A stretch of DNA of 64,000 nt from Mauremys mutica (lineage: Eukaryota > Chordata > Testudines > Geoemydidae). This document shows positions 12,129-23,915 of the stretch, in pieces (position 1 is the first letter of the stretch; each line of letters starts with the position of its first letter). The DNA lies in contig NC_059082.1 of assembly GCF_020497125.1 (NCBI RefSeq), forward strand, positions 53,404,524 to 53,468,523. The letters run 5' to 3'. Under the pieces are notes generated by a model, which saw nothing but the letters and a program-made list of their open reading frames with translations, did no database searches and was not told the origin of the DNA. Both the position numbers and the translations under genes were made by a program.

Positions 12129-13211
12129 CAGGGTAGATAAAAATCAATTATATTTAAAATATATATTTAAAATTTTTAAATTTTTTTAATTAAAATAAAA
12201 AACCTTGTTGAAAATTTAATTTGAAATTGAGACACTAAATTTAGGCCTTTACACAGGCTAATTTATTAAAATCGTGTATATAAATTTTACTGCATCAGGG
12301 AGCACTCTTCAAATTTTAATGAGTTAAAGGATACTACTTTTTAACTATATAAAGAACAAGGGGGAAAACATCTTTAACTTATGAGGTCAAGTCAGACTGT
12401 CATGTACTGCGTTAAGTATCTATTATTTTTGGTTTTGACAGTGGAGGGAAGTGGTGGTTATTTACATTTTTCTAAATGTAAGTACTTTCAGTTTCTGTTT
12501 CGCAGAAAAGCTTTTGCTTTAATTTTAGTTTCATTTTAACTAGCAGGTGCAGAGAATATTTTCTTCATTTGGACTAGTTTCATTCAAAGTTGAGAAAGTG
12601 ATTAATAGTTGAGAAATCAGGAAAGCTTGTTTCTTCTTCAAATCTATGATTAAAAATGAGGTGAGACAGGATATCTACTAAGTCTAAAACACAAAGGACA
12701 TAGGGCCAGATTTTCACAGGTATTTAGGTACCAAAATACCTGTGAAAATCTGGCCCATAATGACCAAACCAATCCCTCATTTTGCTGTTATCTATAGTTT
12801 GTTTGCTTTTCAGCAAGTCCAAATTTTTGTCCAGATGAGCTTGATACCATATCAGAGGTTTTGTTTTAAATCATCTTGCAGTCTTAAATGCATCATCCAC
12901 CATTTTCTAATATGAATTATTTTTTAAAATTCAGAATCTGAATAAATGAGTGTGCTGAGCTAAAAAATTGCTTAAATAAATGTACTGCATCCTCCTGGTT
13001 AGCAAAAAGTACCTAATGTGGTGAAAAGGTTGTTTTTTAGTTGCAGATCAACATGTTTTATTGGTTACAGCAGCCAATGAGAGTGAATCTTTGTTTAGGA
13101 AAATAACTAAAGTTTTTATGTTAAATGAGATTAAAATCAATTATTTAAATCAAGGTTTCCTACTCGCTGATTTAAATCATGGTGATCACTGATGTAAATC
13201 AGTTCACCCTG
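12129..13211. mobile_element. hAT-like non-autonomous DNA transposon
   Basis: The left end CAGGGTAGATAAAAATCAAT and the right end, which reverse-complements to CAGGGTGAACTGATTTACAT, resemble the ends of the transposase-bearing element at 28778-30892. The interior is AT-rich with no transposase. A perfect 23-bp inverted repeat is nested at 12703-12756. No target duplication is visible at these edges, so the boundaries are tentative. Confidence 0.5.
12703..12756. repeat. perfect 23-bp inverted repeat with 8-nt loop (short MITE)
   Basis: The arms at 12703-12725 and 12734-12756 are exact reverse complements. They begin GGGCCAGATTTTCACAGG and enclose AGGTACCA. It resembles a GGGCCAGATTTTCA-ended MITE family common in reptile genomes, reduced to its termini. 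Confidence 0.8.
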
Positions 13212-14437
13212 TGGTGCACGAGTTCAGTTTTGTTGGATTTTAAAATTGTTACTCTTAAGTGCATATTGTAGTAGGGAAAGAGTTTCTAAGAGTGTGGACT
13301 GAAGGAAAGGGGGAGCTCTGAGTAGGAGAGTAATCTTAGAATGCACCAAAATTGTGTGGTTAGTGTCTACCAAGGTGGAATAACCAATCCAGCCTTTTAA
13401 AATTGATGTACAGAGAGGCAGAAATAGAATTTTTATGTCCTAGTTAGACTTTTTGGTAAATAGGACGTAGATGATGATACACTATCAATATTTTTATTAG
13501 AAAATAAGTAATGTAACCGCACGTAATTGTTCAGCCGGTGATGTTTTGACATCATGCTAATTTTAGGCAAACTGGAGAAATGTGGGAAGAATTAACTGTT
13601 CTGAGGATCAAGAAGCCTCTGATTTCCTCTTACATGAGTAACATTTTCATTGAAAATGTAGTTATGGCATTTGTCTTGTGTGTCTTAAGGAGTGTACAGT
13701 ACAGAACACTGTTGATGCAGAAATACAGTATGCTCCCTGTTTAAGCACCTTTCCCAGTTAAATGGTGTCTTGCCCGGTAACAGATTTAAACCTAATGACA
13801 CTTGCTGATTGCTGCTTAATGGAGACAACTTGAGGTAGGGTGTGTGTGTGTGTGTGTGTGTGTCCTAGATTTTCTGTATGTTCCAGTCATGCGATGGTGG
13901 TATTTGATCCTCCAATAGCTTTCAATCCGTGTATATCTGTGAAACTTATAGTGTCTGAATTGCTTTATCACTGACTTCCTGTTAATTTGCTTCTGCCACT
14001 CCAACTATGACTATATCTTCACTGTTTGTTAAGCAAGAGGTAAGCAGTCACGGGGCAGGTTAACCTGTGGTAGCCTAACTTGCAATAGTGCAACTACATT
14101 ACTGTGCTATATCTTGCTGCAACAAGTAAAACAGTTATCTGGGCATGTATCTCAAGCTTCGCAGTGCTACAGCTCACTGCACCAATCTGTGCTTACATTT
14201 GCATGGACAACTTGTCTGCCCACTGTGGGGATTGTGGGAGGAAATGGCCTACACCAGTAAAATTAATTTCCTGGCATGTTCTCTCCAGGAATCTCTCTAC
14301 GTCTCACTTGTATGTATGCGAGGAAACCATTTGAGATAACGTTATGTTCCTTCCCCATGGACAGAGTCTTCTTTCTGCTCTGTCTTTGCGTGGGCTGTGT
14401 CTCCTCCCTCCCCTCACTTTTAAAAGGGTCCTCTATT
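13211..14437. other. intron 2 sequence with one TG microsatellite
   Basis: No gene or transposon was recognised apart from the (TG)n tract at 13839-13863. Confidence 0.4.
13839..13863. repeat. (TG)n microsatellite
   Basis: About 12 uninterrupted TG units. Confidence 0.95.
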
Positions 14438-14445
14438 ATAGGCAG

Positions 14446-14673
14446 TAGGGATGTAAATACAGTTTAATAATAGTAACTGTGTAACTTATTAAAATTCTTG
14501 TAGGTTAAACAGTTAAGGAGTTCACATAGGCAGGGAACTAGGGGTGCAGATTTTACGCAGGGTCCCAGCTGCTGGGATCCTACGTGCCTGGGGCCAGCAG
14601 TGGAGTTTAATCCTTAACCCAAACCAATAAGACTGATGCTTATTGGTTAACCTGTTAAACTTTTACATCCCTA
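14446..14673. mobile_element. hAT-type MITE with 8-bp target duplication
   Basis: The inverted ends TAGGGATGTAAA and TTTACATCCCTA bound a 228-bp element without coding capacity. Exact direct copies of ATAGGCAG flank it at 14438-14445 and 14674-14681. An 8-bp duplication is typical of hAT-superfamily transposition. Confidence 0.8.
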
Positions 14674-14681
14674 ATAGGCAG

Positions 14682-15936
14682 CCGCTTCATCACTGCTGTA
14701 TATGTATCTTGGGTTTTTCGCACCCTCTGGTAGGAATTGTGTATTATGCAGTACTCAACTGCCTCAGTTTCCCCACACTGAGGGATATGTGTGTGAAGCT
14801 GGAGAAATTGCAGACTGCAAGTAGGAAGCTGAGCAGAGGCAGGTTGATAGTCAACTTCTAGTTAAGGGGCTTATGAGAAGAGATTGGAGGACCATCAGAT
14901 CGCAATTGTTGAGATTGCCCGTGGTTGCACATCTTCACTGCAATTACCTCAGGGTAGCAATATGTACTGACAGCTACCTGCCCTATAGTTCAGGGAGGGA
15001 GTGTTGGCTACTGTGCTGTGTGATTCTGACAGAGGTGTGTGCAAACATGGAGCATGTTAAGGGCAAAACCTTTGGTTGAGCCTGAATTAAATCTGCTGTG
15101 AAGACCAGCCCTGTATGTACTGGACTGCCAAACTGGGTGTCTAAGCTACCCTACTTCTGTCAGTGATAAGGAGCAGGCCCAGTTCCTATCCCAGTGCAAA
15201 TAGTACCTCTCCTCAACTCCACAGGACAGTCTAATAACATTATAGACTTGCCAAAACTCTGCAGCTCTCTGCTGAAAGTGTCCTGTCATCTGTTAATCTT
15301 TAATTCTTGTTCATTGGGGCAAAAGTCAAATTGGGACACCCTCATTAAGATCTTATTGTAGTGGAGAAGAATTTTTGTGTTTAGTGTACTTACATGCAGA
15401 ATTTAAACATACAGAAACACATAAGACATGAGAATTGATTGGGTGATTTTGTAATGGAGCTAAAACATTTTAAAGTGAAATTCTATTCTGAAATGTCACG
15501 TAAGAATGATCAGTTCTTACTCCACAGATTGGTTTCCTGTAGATACTAATAAGATTAGGTGACTTGTAGTGACAAATGAGTTTTTAGTACTTTTTCGCCT
15601 GTTACTCTTTTTGGAACCAGCATAGCTGAAAGACAGTGAGCTGGATCCTATTTTTTGTGCAACAGAATTGTTTACTAAATTCCAGTTATGCTTGTGCATA
15701 CCCATTGAAGACAGTAGTGGTGGTAATTGAGTACGCAATCTGAGTGTAATAGTTTGCACAGGTGTGTCCTAAGTACAGTTTGGCTTGCATAGTATTTATT
15801 AGATGTAATACATGAGAGAGAAACCTATCTTGTTACTTGTAAAATGAGCATACTTAATCTGAAAGTCAGATAGATAGTAAACCAAAAATGACCTTTTTAG
15901 AATCTCTTTCAAAGTAGAACTACACTTCAAATGGTA
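14682..15936. other. intron 2 sequence, nothing recognised
   Basis: No coding motif, terminal repeat or RNA gene was seen. Confidence 0.4.
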
Positions 15937-15944
15937 GTCTAGTG

Positions 15945-16277
15945 CAGGGGTTCTCAACCTTTTTCTTTCTGAGCCCTCCCTCCCCCTCCCCCCCAACATG
16001 CTATTAAAAACTCTGTGGCCCAGCTGTGCCACAACTACTATTTTTCTGTATGTGAAAGCCAGGGCTGGCCTTATGGGGTAGCAAGCAGGGCGATTGCTCA
16101 GGCTTCGGCCAGCCCCGGGTGGTGGGGCTTGGGGCCCTGGGCTTCAGTCCCATGCAGTGGGGCTTTGGCTTTCTGCCTTGGGCCCCAGCGAGTCTAATAT
16201 TGGCCCTGCTTGGGGGACCCCCTTAAACCTGCTCACGACCCCCCGGGGGGCCCCGGACCCCTGGTGGAGAACTGCTG
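15945..16277. mobile_element. hAT-type MITE, GC-rich interior
   Basis: The ends CAGGGGTTCTCAACC and (reverse-complemented) CAGCAGTTCTCCACC form an imperfect inverted pair. The flanks GTCTAGTG (15937-15944) and GTCTACTG (16278-16285) are an 8-bp duplication with one mismatch. The interior is G/C-rich and non-coding. Confidence 0.7.
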
Positions 16278-16285
16278 GTCTACTG

Positions 16286-18800
16286 GAAATTGCAGTAGTT
16301 TAATGTGAATCATTCACAAGTGAGAGCTTTGTCACTAATTGCGAATCAGATTGGATTTTTTTTTGCAGTATTACTAGAAATATGAATATAAATGTGGTTC
16401 CCAAATTCTTTAATCTTAAATAGTCCACACGTGGCAGAAGTGTAGTTCTGATTTTCAGGCTTACCAGTCACTATTCCTGAATACCTTTCTGCTGCTGTTC
16501 AGCTTCTAATTTTTTTTTACCCTTTAGTGGTATGAATCAGATGCTGAGGAAGGGGAACACATACGAATTTAAATGTTAATCAGTAGAATTTAGGAAGTGC
16601 ATGGGTAACTGAATGTCAGGAACAAGTAGCTTTATCATAATAAGTTTCTTCTAATAAAGTATAATCACTTATAAATTCTGTTATACAGTAGCACTTTTCT
16701 GCCAAGACTTTTTAGCATCTTGAAAGATTTCTGCTTGCATGTTTCTGGTAGTTGGCAACAAAGTGTGAACCTGTACAGAATGGTGTAATTAGAAACAGGT
16801 TTGAAGAGATGTCCAGGCAGCCAGCATAATGGTATATAGGTTGAATGCTAGTGGCTCAAGTCCTTGGAAAGTAATGATATTTGACAATAGACTAAAGTTT
16901 CAAAACCACTGTATATAGTGTGCTACAGCAGAGCCGACTGAAATGGGCTGTGTGTGGGATGGAGGAAGGAGTACATTTAGCAGAAATGTTTCAACAAATT
17001 CAAAAGCACTGTCCCATATGTATTTTAAGTCTTGTTTCTGTCTTCTGAATTTTCGGTGTGACTATTTTTGAGAATTTAATTTGAATTTTTATTTCAAAAA
17101 TTGGAAAACATTCTAGTTTTGAAAATAATCCCGTGCAACTAAGATGACCAATCAGAGGTTACATACTGATGAAGTGAAAAATGGAAATAGAAGAAATATT
17201 TTAAGTAACAACCACCAGGCTAAATTTGACAAACTTTAAATAGGAAAACATAGATTTAAGAAGAAACCCTTGCTCTTAGATTTTTTTTTTTTGACTGGCT
17301 CTAGTCTAGAGTAACATAATTGTTGGATTTTTACTGTTCAACACTATAAGGAAAAGATTAATGCTAAAATTGTCATGGACCTTCTCTTCCCTTGCCTCTC
17401 AGGGAGTCACTCTGAGGAAATAATCATCCTTATATGTTGATTTGGTTAGCAAATCTCAATTCTTTATCTGGTTGGTGTTGACAGGCAGTTTTGACTATTG
17501 TGAGAAACGTACATTGCCAGGTTTTCATGAATGTTGGATGAATTTTCTTTTTTCCTTTCCTCCTCCTTTCAGCCAAACAAATTCCCCTTTTTTAAATTCT
17601 TGAGATGAAAAAATGACACACAAAATGCTACACTCTAGCTTACAAAAAACATTCTCACTGCTGTGGGTTCGCAATATATCTTATGTTCTGAAGAGCATGA
17701 AGATCTGAAATACTTTGTAGAATTGTATTGCTTGAACAGGTAGCAATTTAAATATTCTTTGCACTGTCTATATTTATAGGGTTGCCTCGAAGGCAAAGTC
17801 ATCTACATAGCAGTACATCCAAAGAGTCATATATACCACATTTCTGAATATGCATTCCATATGTACTAAAGTTACAAAGTGAAGTTAAGATAAAGTAGAT
17901 GCTTAGCAGCCATCACTGTGATTTTTCTATTTTGGAGTGTTTGTTTAGATGTTTGAAGTTGCTACTAAATAAGAACCACATACTTTACTGTAAAATGGCT
18001 TTAGTAGCTCCCCTTGGATAGTGTACATCACAATACCAAGGATGAAGCACATGAGAGCTGAGCATTCTTGGTTAAGAGGCTCTGGCTATGGAATAAAGTT
18101 TTAGAGGAGATTAGGCAAATCTGGAGTCTGGGCGTCTTTTGGAAATGTTGCAAATCCTCCTCCTTGGACCAAGTATTTCCACTATAACCAGAATAACACT
18201 CGCAGTACTTAACTCCCCCTTCTGCCTGCTCATTTATCCCCCTCCCCCAAACAGATCAACCAAACAAAATCTTAAGTGCTACCACAAGTGTAGCTTTTAT
18301 GCTCTTAAAAAGAGAGGAGCCAGAGAGTAGGTCATGACAGCTTCCTTACCATTAAAATGTGGGCCCTAGGTTAAAATGTGTTTGTTCATGATGTAACTGT
18401 GTAAGCTGTTATGAGCAATCCTCAGCATGCATAACTAGTTTGCTCCTGCAGTTTGTTGCATTTTCAGTGTTCATTTTAAACAAGACCATCAATGTAGACG
18501 CTTTTGAAAAGCCACAGAGTAGGTCTCTAGTTTCAATGTCTTCAAAAGATACACATGCTTTTGTTAGACCATTTAAAAAAAGTATTCACTTTAATAAACT
18601 TGTAAAATTATACATTTAGTGTAATATTTCTCGGTGTTTCTGATTAGGAACAGCTATAATGACAGCAAGGTACTAGTTTTGTGTGATATGGCCATTTTGA
18701 GTAACCTGTAAGGGTGATGTCTTGTGTAATTCTTTGTGTGGACTTCTCCATTATTTTCTCTTGCATTTGATCTACTGCTCTGGATTGAAATAATTCTGGG
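16286..18800. other. intron 2 sequence, nothing recognised
   Basis: AT-rich non-coding sequence with scattered homopolymer runs. No family could be named. Confidence 0.4.
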
Positions 18801-19489
18801 GGCATTTCTGTCCTATCCAGCTTGAATAGAGACTTTGTTTATATTTGGAAATGTAATCTCCCTGTTATGACATACTTGCTGAACCTGTCCATGACTCCTC
18901 TAGTGTATCTACCTCTGCTAAGGAGAATAGGTACTTCCTCTTCTGCTCCAAGATTCCCTTGCTCAAGGAAATGGATTTTCTCCCTCCCCCTCTCCCTTCC
19001 TGCCCACCTAATTGAAGACATTTTTAACTTCCCCCGTTATCTCTTCTTTTGAGACACTTGTTCATCAGAGGAAATGCTTCTGAAACTATCTGATCTGTCA
19101 TATGGCTCAAACACTCAAGAATGGGCAGTGGGCAAATTGTGCAGGATGAAAGAAAGTTATTTTCCTTCATATAGTAATTGATCTAGAGGTACTGCCTGTC
19201 TTCCCCCTCTGTTGTTAAGGTGGTTGAGGCTTGACATGCAACCATCTATTTTTTCTCTACCCATCTTTGAAACATCCTTAAGAGCTTTAGGCTTGATTTG
19301 GACTTCCAGAATTGCTGATTGTAAGTGGATTTGGCAGTGTCTTCGCATTCTTAGATTGTCTCCTTTCAGGGCCTGTTGGACATATGTGGAAAGGGCTGTC
19401 AGGAAGACATTTGATATAGAAGTTACAGAAACAGTCCTGGCATTGTTGTTCTGTGTTTTCAGAGCTACTGTCCAGTGCCTTACAGAAAT

Positions 19490-19990
19490 CTAGCTAGCCA
19501 GAAGCCTGTGCCTGACTTGTTGACTGAGGACAAACTGTAGATCCCAGTTGGGAAAATCATCTTCATTAGGATCCCAAGTTTCCTTTGGAATATTTTGATA
19601 TGACGAAGAAGTTCATTGTCAGGATACACAAGAGAAAGCTGTGGTATAGGAAAAAAAAACTCTAAATAATCCACAAATAGATTAGCACATGAGGGTGCCA
19701 TACTAGTACCCATGGGGGCTTCTTTTAAGGTAAAACTTCAAATCTGATTGATTATTTTTTTTAAATATTTGGATTAAATTCAAATGTTCACCTATTGTAT
19801 TGGTCATTTAAAAATGATTAAATGCTTTAATGCCATGAACATGAGGTATAAAGGGTCTTTACATCTAAAGTAGCCAAACACTATTTCTTAAGACTATTAG
19901 TAACAGATAATATATTTTTTAATCCCTAAGAAGTGTTGGTAATGATAGAAAATACTTTATAGACTGGAGAAAGTAGTGTGTACAGAACAG
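19490..19990 (-). pseudogene. Penelope-like element reverse transcriptase remnant
   Basis: On the - strand a broken reading gives LATLDVKTLYTS (about 19850-19815) followed by GTSMAPSCANLFVDYLE (19710-19660). TLDVxxLYTN and GTxMGTxMAPxxANLFM are characteristic motifs of Penelope-like (PLE) reverse transcriptases, recalled here from the family. Downstream frames (to about 19490, possibly on to 18820) are too decayed to place. There are several stops and at least one frameshift. A PLE-like short repeat in the same orientation lies 136 bp away at 20126-20254, with its own target duplication. Confidence 0.65.
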
Positions 19991-20125
19991 ATGGATTACA
20001 AGTTCTTGAATCAAGAAATATCAAGTTTCCTCATCAAACCATTTCTAAAACTCCTATTCAAAATACTAAGTCTTTCATATAATGAGATCCATATTTTAAT
20101 TTTTAAAAATGCTGACTTAATATTA

Positions 20126-20254
20126 AGTATCAGAGGGGTAGCCGTGTTAGTCTGGTTCTGTAGAAGCAGCAAAGAATCCTGTGGCACCTTATAGACTAAC
20201 AGACGTTTTGCAGCATGAGCTTTCGTGGGTGAATGCCCACTTCTTCGGATGCAA
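20126..20254 (-). mobile_element. short Penelope-like repeat, uninverted copy
   Basis: A 129-bp insertion flanked by exact 12-bp duplications of GACTTAATATTA (20114-20125 and 20255-20266). On the - strand it runs from GCATCCGAAGAAGTGGG through CTATAAGGTGCCACAGGAT to the 3' end ACACGGCTACCCCTCTGATAC. The same family gave the insertions at 44204 and 53010. The PLE assignment is an inference from long variable target duplications, the hammerhead-like core and the nearby PLE reverse transcriptase. Another retroposon class remains possible. Confidence 0.7.
20212..20252 (-). ncRNA. hammerhead-ribozyme-like core, probably decayed
   Basis: On the - strand CCGAAGA is followed by AGTGGGCATTCACCCAC, a stem-loop of at least five pairs, and then GAAA with GCTCATGC, a possible short stem III. 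The hammerhead consensus is CUGANGA, stem II, GAAA, stem III, UH. Here position 4 is C where U is required, and the base at the cleavage position appears to be G. This copy is therefore expected to be inactive. Confidence 0.35.
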
Positions 20255-22614
20255 GACTTAATATTACTATTGTATGTATTGTGGTAGCTCCTAGAGATCT
20301 AGACTAGGTTGGGTCCTCATTATGCTAGGCATTGTACACAGAATAGTATTGGATGAAACTCCTATTTTATCATCTATTACAAGAATAGGAGCCCTTTGTC
20401 TGCAGGTTGAATTATAATAGTGTGACAGGGTGAAGGGTTGAGGTCTGCCTGCCTGCCTGTAACATGATTCAGCAAAGGTTTAAAGGAAGGGGTGTTCCAC
20501 CTTTCCAGTCAGGGAGAGTTGCAAAGGGAAAGGGCTCTTGGCCCCGGCAATCTGTTTTGGTCAGGGAAATAGCTTAGTTCTCTGTTACTTTTGAGTTTTG
20601 TATTCGAATAATAAATGTGCCCTGAGGCACAGGCCTGAAGGAGACATGGGCATGACACTGGACCTTTCCTGGGCTAGTGAGGGAGCTCACTTACCCACAT
20701 TCTGCACCACAGATATGTTAGTTGCCACAGCCTGAAGGTAGAAATGGATCTTGAAGTGCCATTGATGTCTGGGGGAACACGATCACTAGCAGCTCTTGGC
20801 ACAACAACAGTAACAGTACAGGCAGCTGCAGCAATAATGGTTATAATTGCAGCAACATAAGTTCCAACAGAAACAGGAAAGCAAGCAGCGGTTACTTCAA
20901 CTACTGGATCAGGATGACTGGGACTCATAATTTTAGTGTGATGCCTCAGTTACCCTTCGGTGGGGTAGTGGGATTTCTCACTAATATGGGGCCAGAGGAC
21001 AATCATGATGCCTTCTAGAAGAGCTGTGAACTGGTGTCAACTGCCTACTGATGGACCCAAGAGATGTGGACCATCAGAATTGCCTCCTACTTCACAGGAG
21101 GAGTTCCAGGCATATTGTGCTATGGGTAGGATCTCAGCAAAGGACCATGGAGAGCTGGAAGCAAGGAAGGACTTCTGTGCTGGTTAAGACAGGAACAGTT
21201 TGTCCCAGAATCTTTATCTTGAGCAGTATCTCAACAACTGTTGGATTTTTGCTCTTAGTGGCTAAAGTTGGATATATGGTCCCCAGAGGAAATCAAGGAG
21301 GTGATGGCACTGAAGCAGTTTTTCAGCTCTCACCAGCAGGGCCCAAAGGGTGGACCTGCCATCATGCCTGAATGAGGTGGCAGTGTGCCTCATGGACAAT
21401 TTGCTGGAGGCAGAACTAGACTGCAGGGCTATTGAAAGATTTCTGAGCGGGATCAGTGGTGGCTGGTTTTATGGGGGTGGCCCAGGATTACAAGGCTCCC
21501 TCCAGGAAGGGTTCTTCTGGTCCACAGGGCCTGATTATGATACCCAAGGAGGTTGAGACCCAAGGTAGCCCTCAGTGTTAGGTCTGGGTTAAAGACTGGA
21601 GAAGAGGGACCTATGGTGAGAGCGTTCCTGTCAAAGAGAAGGTGGGGTGTGGGGGGAAGCTCCATGATTGGGTAGTCCCCTACTTTGCTTCCTCTGTGGG
21701 CAGGAAGGCTGAGAGTACTAGTATTGCCCCAGTATGGAATGTAATTATGCCCAAGTGTGTGACTCTCTGAAACCCAAGGCGATCCACATGGTCCAAAAGT
21801 TATGAAGTTTCAGTCATAGTGATGGGAACAGAGGTGTTTGTGGAGGAACAGCTGATAACCTCTGAGACTCTTTGGCTATATGTAGGCTGCATCAAGGGGA
21901 ACATCTTGTCCTATATCATGATCAAGGTTAGGTTGTCTGTGGGAGGCTGGAATACAGAAATGAGAATAGCCATAGTAGACCTTGTAGCCAACCCAGTGGT
22001 GTTGGGCTGGGCCTGGTGCCCCATAATCACTTTCTTAAGGGAAGCAGTTGAGATGGACCCAGAGATAGGTGTCAACACTCAAGGGGCGAGTTAGCCAGAA
22101 GAGAGATTTCTCTTCTCTGGTTCTGAACTCTGCAGTCCTTGGCCCAAGTTTCAAGGGGATCCTCTTTGTGCTAGGAGGGAGGCTCTTGGGAGACCAAGGG
22201 GCCACAGGGAAAAAAGTTGGGAAAGTCCCAGCAGTGTTATGTAATCTGGACCCTATGGGGTGCCCCTTTAAGCACTGGACTTCTCAGGTCCCTGCTCGGG
22301 CAGGTGCTCAGTCCATCGCTAGCAGGCCTGATTTTATTCAAAGTGAGAGGGATGGTGCGGTGTTCAGGTGGCTGTGGGGACTGGCTAGGGTGAATGGGGG
22401 TACTGTCAGTGCTGAATGGGATTCTCAATACACCCCCCACTCTGAACTCGAGGGGGACATCCTGATAAGAGTGGTCCAGAATAGTCAGACAGGAATATGA
22501 CAAACTCATCCTTGTCCCCAAACCATACCAGAGAAAGGTATTGTACCTAGTACATGGTGTATGGTGGGCAGGCCGTTTACAGGGAGAGGAGACCCAGGAG
22601 AGAGTGCTAGCTTG

Positions 22615-22860
22615 AATCAAGGCCTGCCCATAAAAGGCAGTAAGGGGAGGACCCTGCTGGAATCTCCAGTCCCCACTATAAAACAAGTGAAATCTTTCCT
22701 TTGGTTAGGAGGGGTATTACTGCCACTTTGCCAAGGTTTCCACAGTAACTGCTCGCTTAGTGAACTTCCTGCACACAAAGGCACCCTGCAAGACACATGG
22801 ATCTGCACAAGCTGGAGACCATTTTGGGGGCGATCAGATGGATCCTCTGCAGTGAATTGA
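22615..22860 (+). pseudogene. Gypsy reverse transcriptase thumb/connection fragment
   Basis: The frame at 22561-22860 contains SPVPTIKQVKSFLWLGG (22670-22720), which resembles the common Gypsy phrase for the end of RT: P-x-P-T-x-x-x-x-V-x-S-F-L-G-L-x-G-Y-Y. It is followed by a frameshifted counterpart of the PGFS..APL segment. The catalytic YxDD region upstream is not recognisable. Confidence 0.55.
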
Positions 22861-22947
22861 TTCTGCACATCAAGACAGGATACTTTCTTGGATACTCCTT
22901 CATGGAGAGGACAGTTGCTCGGTGATCAAGAGAGTGTTTTTAGTAGT

Positions 22948-23016
22948 AAAAAGGGCTTGTGATAGATTAGATGATCTAATGGTCCCGTCTGGCCTTAAAC
23001 TCAGAATTTGAATTTA
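22948..23016 (+). mobile_element. CR1 3' end fragment
   Basis: 'gatagattagatgatctaatggtcccgtctggccttaaa' (22961-22999) is a typical CR1 terminal phrase, inserted in the Gypsy relic. Confidence 0.65.
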
Positions 23017-23038
23017 TCCTACAGACAAATGCCTCTGA

Positions 23039-23429
23039 GGCCTGTCTACACTATAGAGTGAAGTCAAAATAAGGTGGCTTACACCGATGTAATAACTCAA
23101 CCTCCACGAGAGGCATAGGGCTTATGTCGGTATAGTTAAGGTAATGCAGTGTCTGTGTAGACACTTCATTACTTACATTGACTGTTGGCTGTCTTGTCAA
23201 TTTCACAGCTCCATGCTGGAGCTGTGAAATTGACAAGAAAGCCAGGCAGCTAGAGCCTGGCTGCCATGGGCTTCCTACTCCTAGCTGGGCTGCTGCCTGC
23301 AGGCTCCCTGCTCAGGAAGCCGAGAAGCACAGGTGGCTGGAAGGAAGGTAGCGTGGACATCAGCCAGTGCAGTAATTACAGTAGTGGCTGTAGGTTGACC
23401 TAACATAGAGCTGTAGTGTAGATGTGCCC
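23039..23429. mobile_element. Harbinger-like MITE A
   Basis: The ends GGCCTGTCTACACT and (reverse-complemented) GGGCACATCTACACT sit within a CTGAG direct repeat (23035-23039 and 23429-23433), giving a TGA duplication. This agrees with PIF/Harbinger-type TNA targets. The 391-bp interior has no coding capacity and carries a perfect palindrome at 23192-23238. Confidence 0.65.
23192..23238. repeat. perfect 22-bp palindrome arms in MITE A
   Basis: The arms at 23192-23213 and 23217-23238 are exact reverse complements around TGC, starting TCTTGTCAATTTCACAGC. Confidence 0.9.
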
Positions 23430-23486
23430 TGAGCAGAGGCTTGAGGCCATTCTGTCACAGGTCCTAGATGAAGGCAAAAACATCTG

Positions 23487-23826
23487 GTGTTACCTCAGTA
23501 CAAAACTCATTTCTGGAGAGGACAGTTGCTTGGTGGTCAAGAGTGTTTAGTGGTAAAATGGGTAGATAGGGCCTTAGAGTATTACATCCTTGGATCGCCT
23601 TTTACTCTGATAATCAGCCACACCCCTCTGAAATGGCTGCAGTCTGAGAAGGAGGCCAGTGCCAGGCTGACAAGCTGGTGTCTAGCTCTGCATCACTGTG
23701 TTTTCACAGTACACCACAGGTCTGGTGCAATCCATGTAAATGTGGATTTCTTCTCCCAGGAAGGGGGTGAAGCTTGTTGGACAGAGTGTTTTGGACTCGA
23801 TCTTGGACAGAGATTAGTGTGTGAGA
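23487..23826 (+). pseudogene. Gypsy RNase H domain fragment
   Basis: The 114-codon frame reads ECLVVKWVDRALEYYILG, SHTPLKWLQ, ARLTSWCLALHHCVFTVHHR and AIHVNVDFFSQ. These match in order the Gypsy RNase H pattern E-K-E-C-L-A-I-K-W..L-R-Y-Y-L-x-G, D-H-x-P-L-x-W, R-x-x-R-W-x-L-x-L-Q, H-R-x-G-x-x-N-x-D-x-L-S-R. The usual DH is SH here, and the final D-A-L-S-R is eroded to D-F-F-S-Q. It is therefore a relic, though this segment has stayed open. Confidence 0.75.
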
Positions 23827-23915
23827 TATAGAGTGAAACAGCCAAAAAAGGGTTGAGGGGTCACATAATTTAGTGTTGATTTAAAGGAAGGTGCATGCCC
23901 CTTTTCAGAGTGAAG

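Larger units (their letters stand above)
20421..23915 (+). mobile_element. Ty3/Gypsy-type LTR retrotransposon relic
   Basis: The left LTR-like region begins TGACAGGGTGAAGGGTTGAGG (20422) and continues with AGGTTTAAAGGAAGGGGTG. A diverged echo, GGGTTGAGG then ATTTAAAGGAAGG, appears at 23849-23892 as the start of a truncated right LTR. Between them lie reverse transcriptase remnants (22615-22860) and an RNase H stretch (23487-23826). A CR1 tail (22948-23016) and a MITE (23039-23429) are inserted. Coding frames are multiply broken. Confidence 0.65.
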
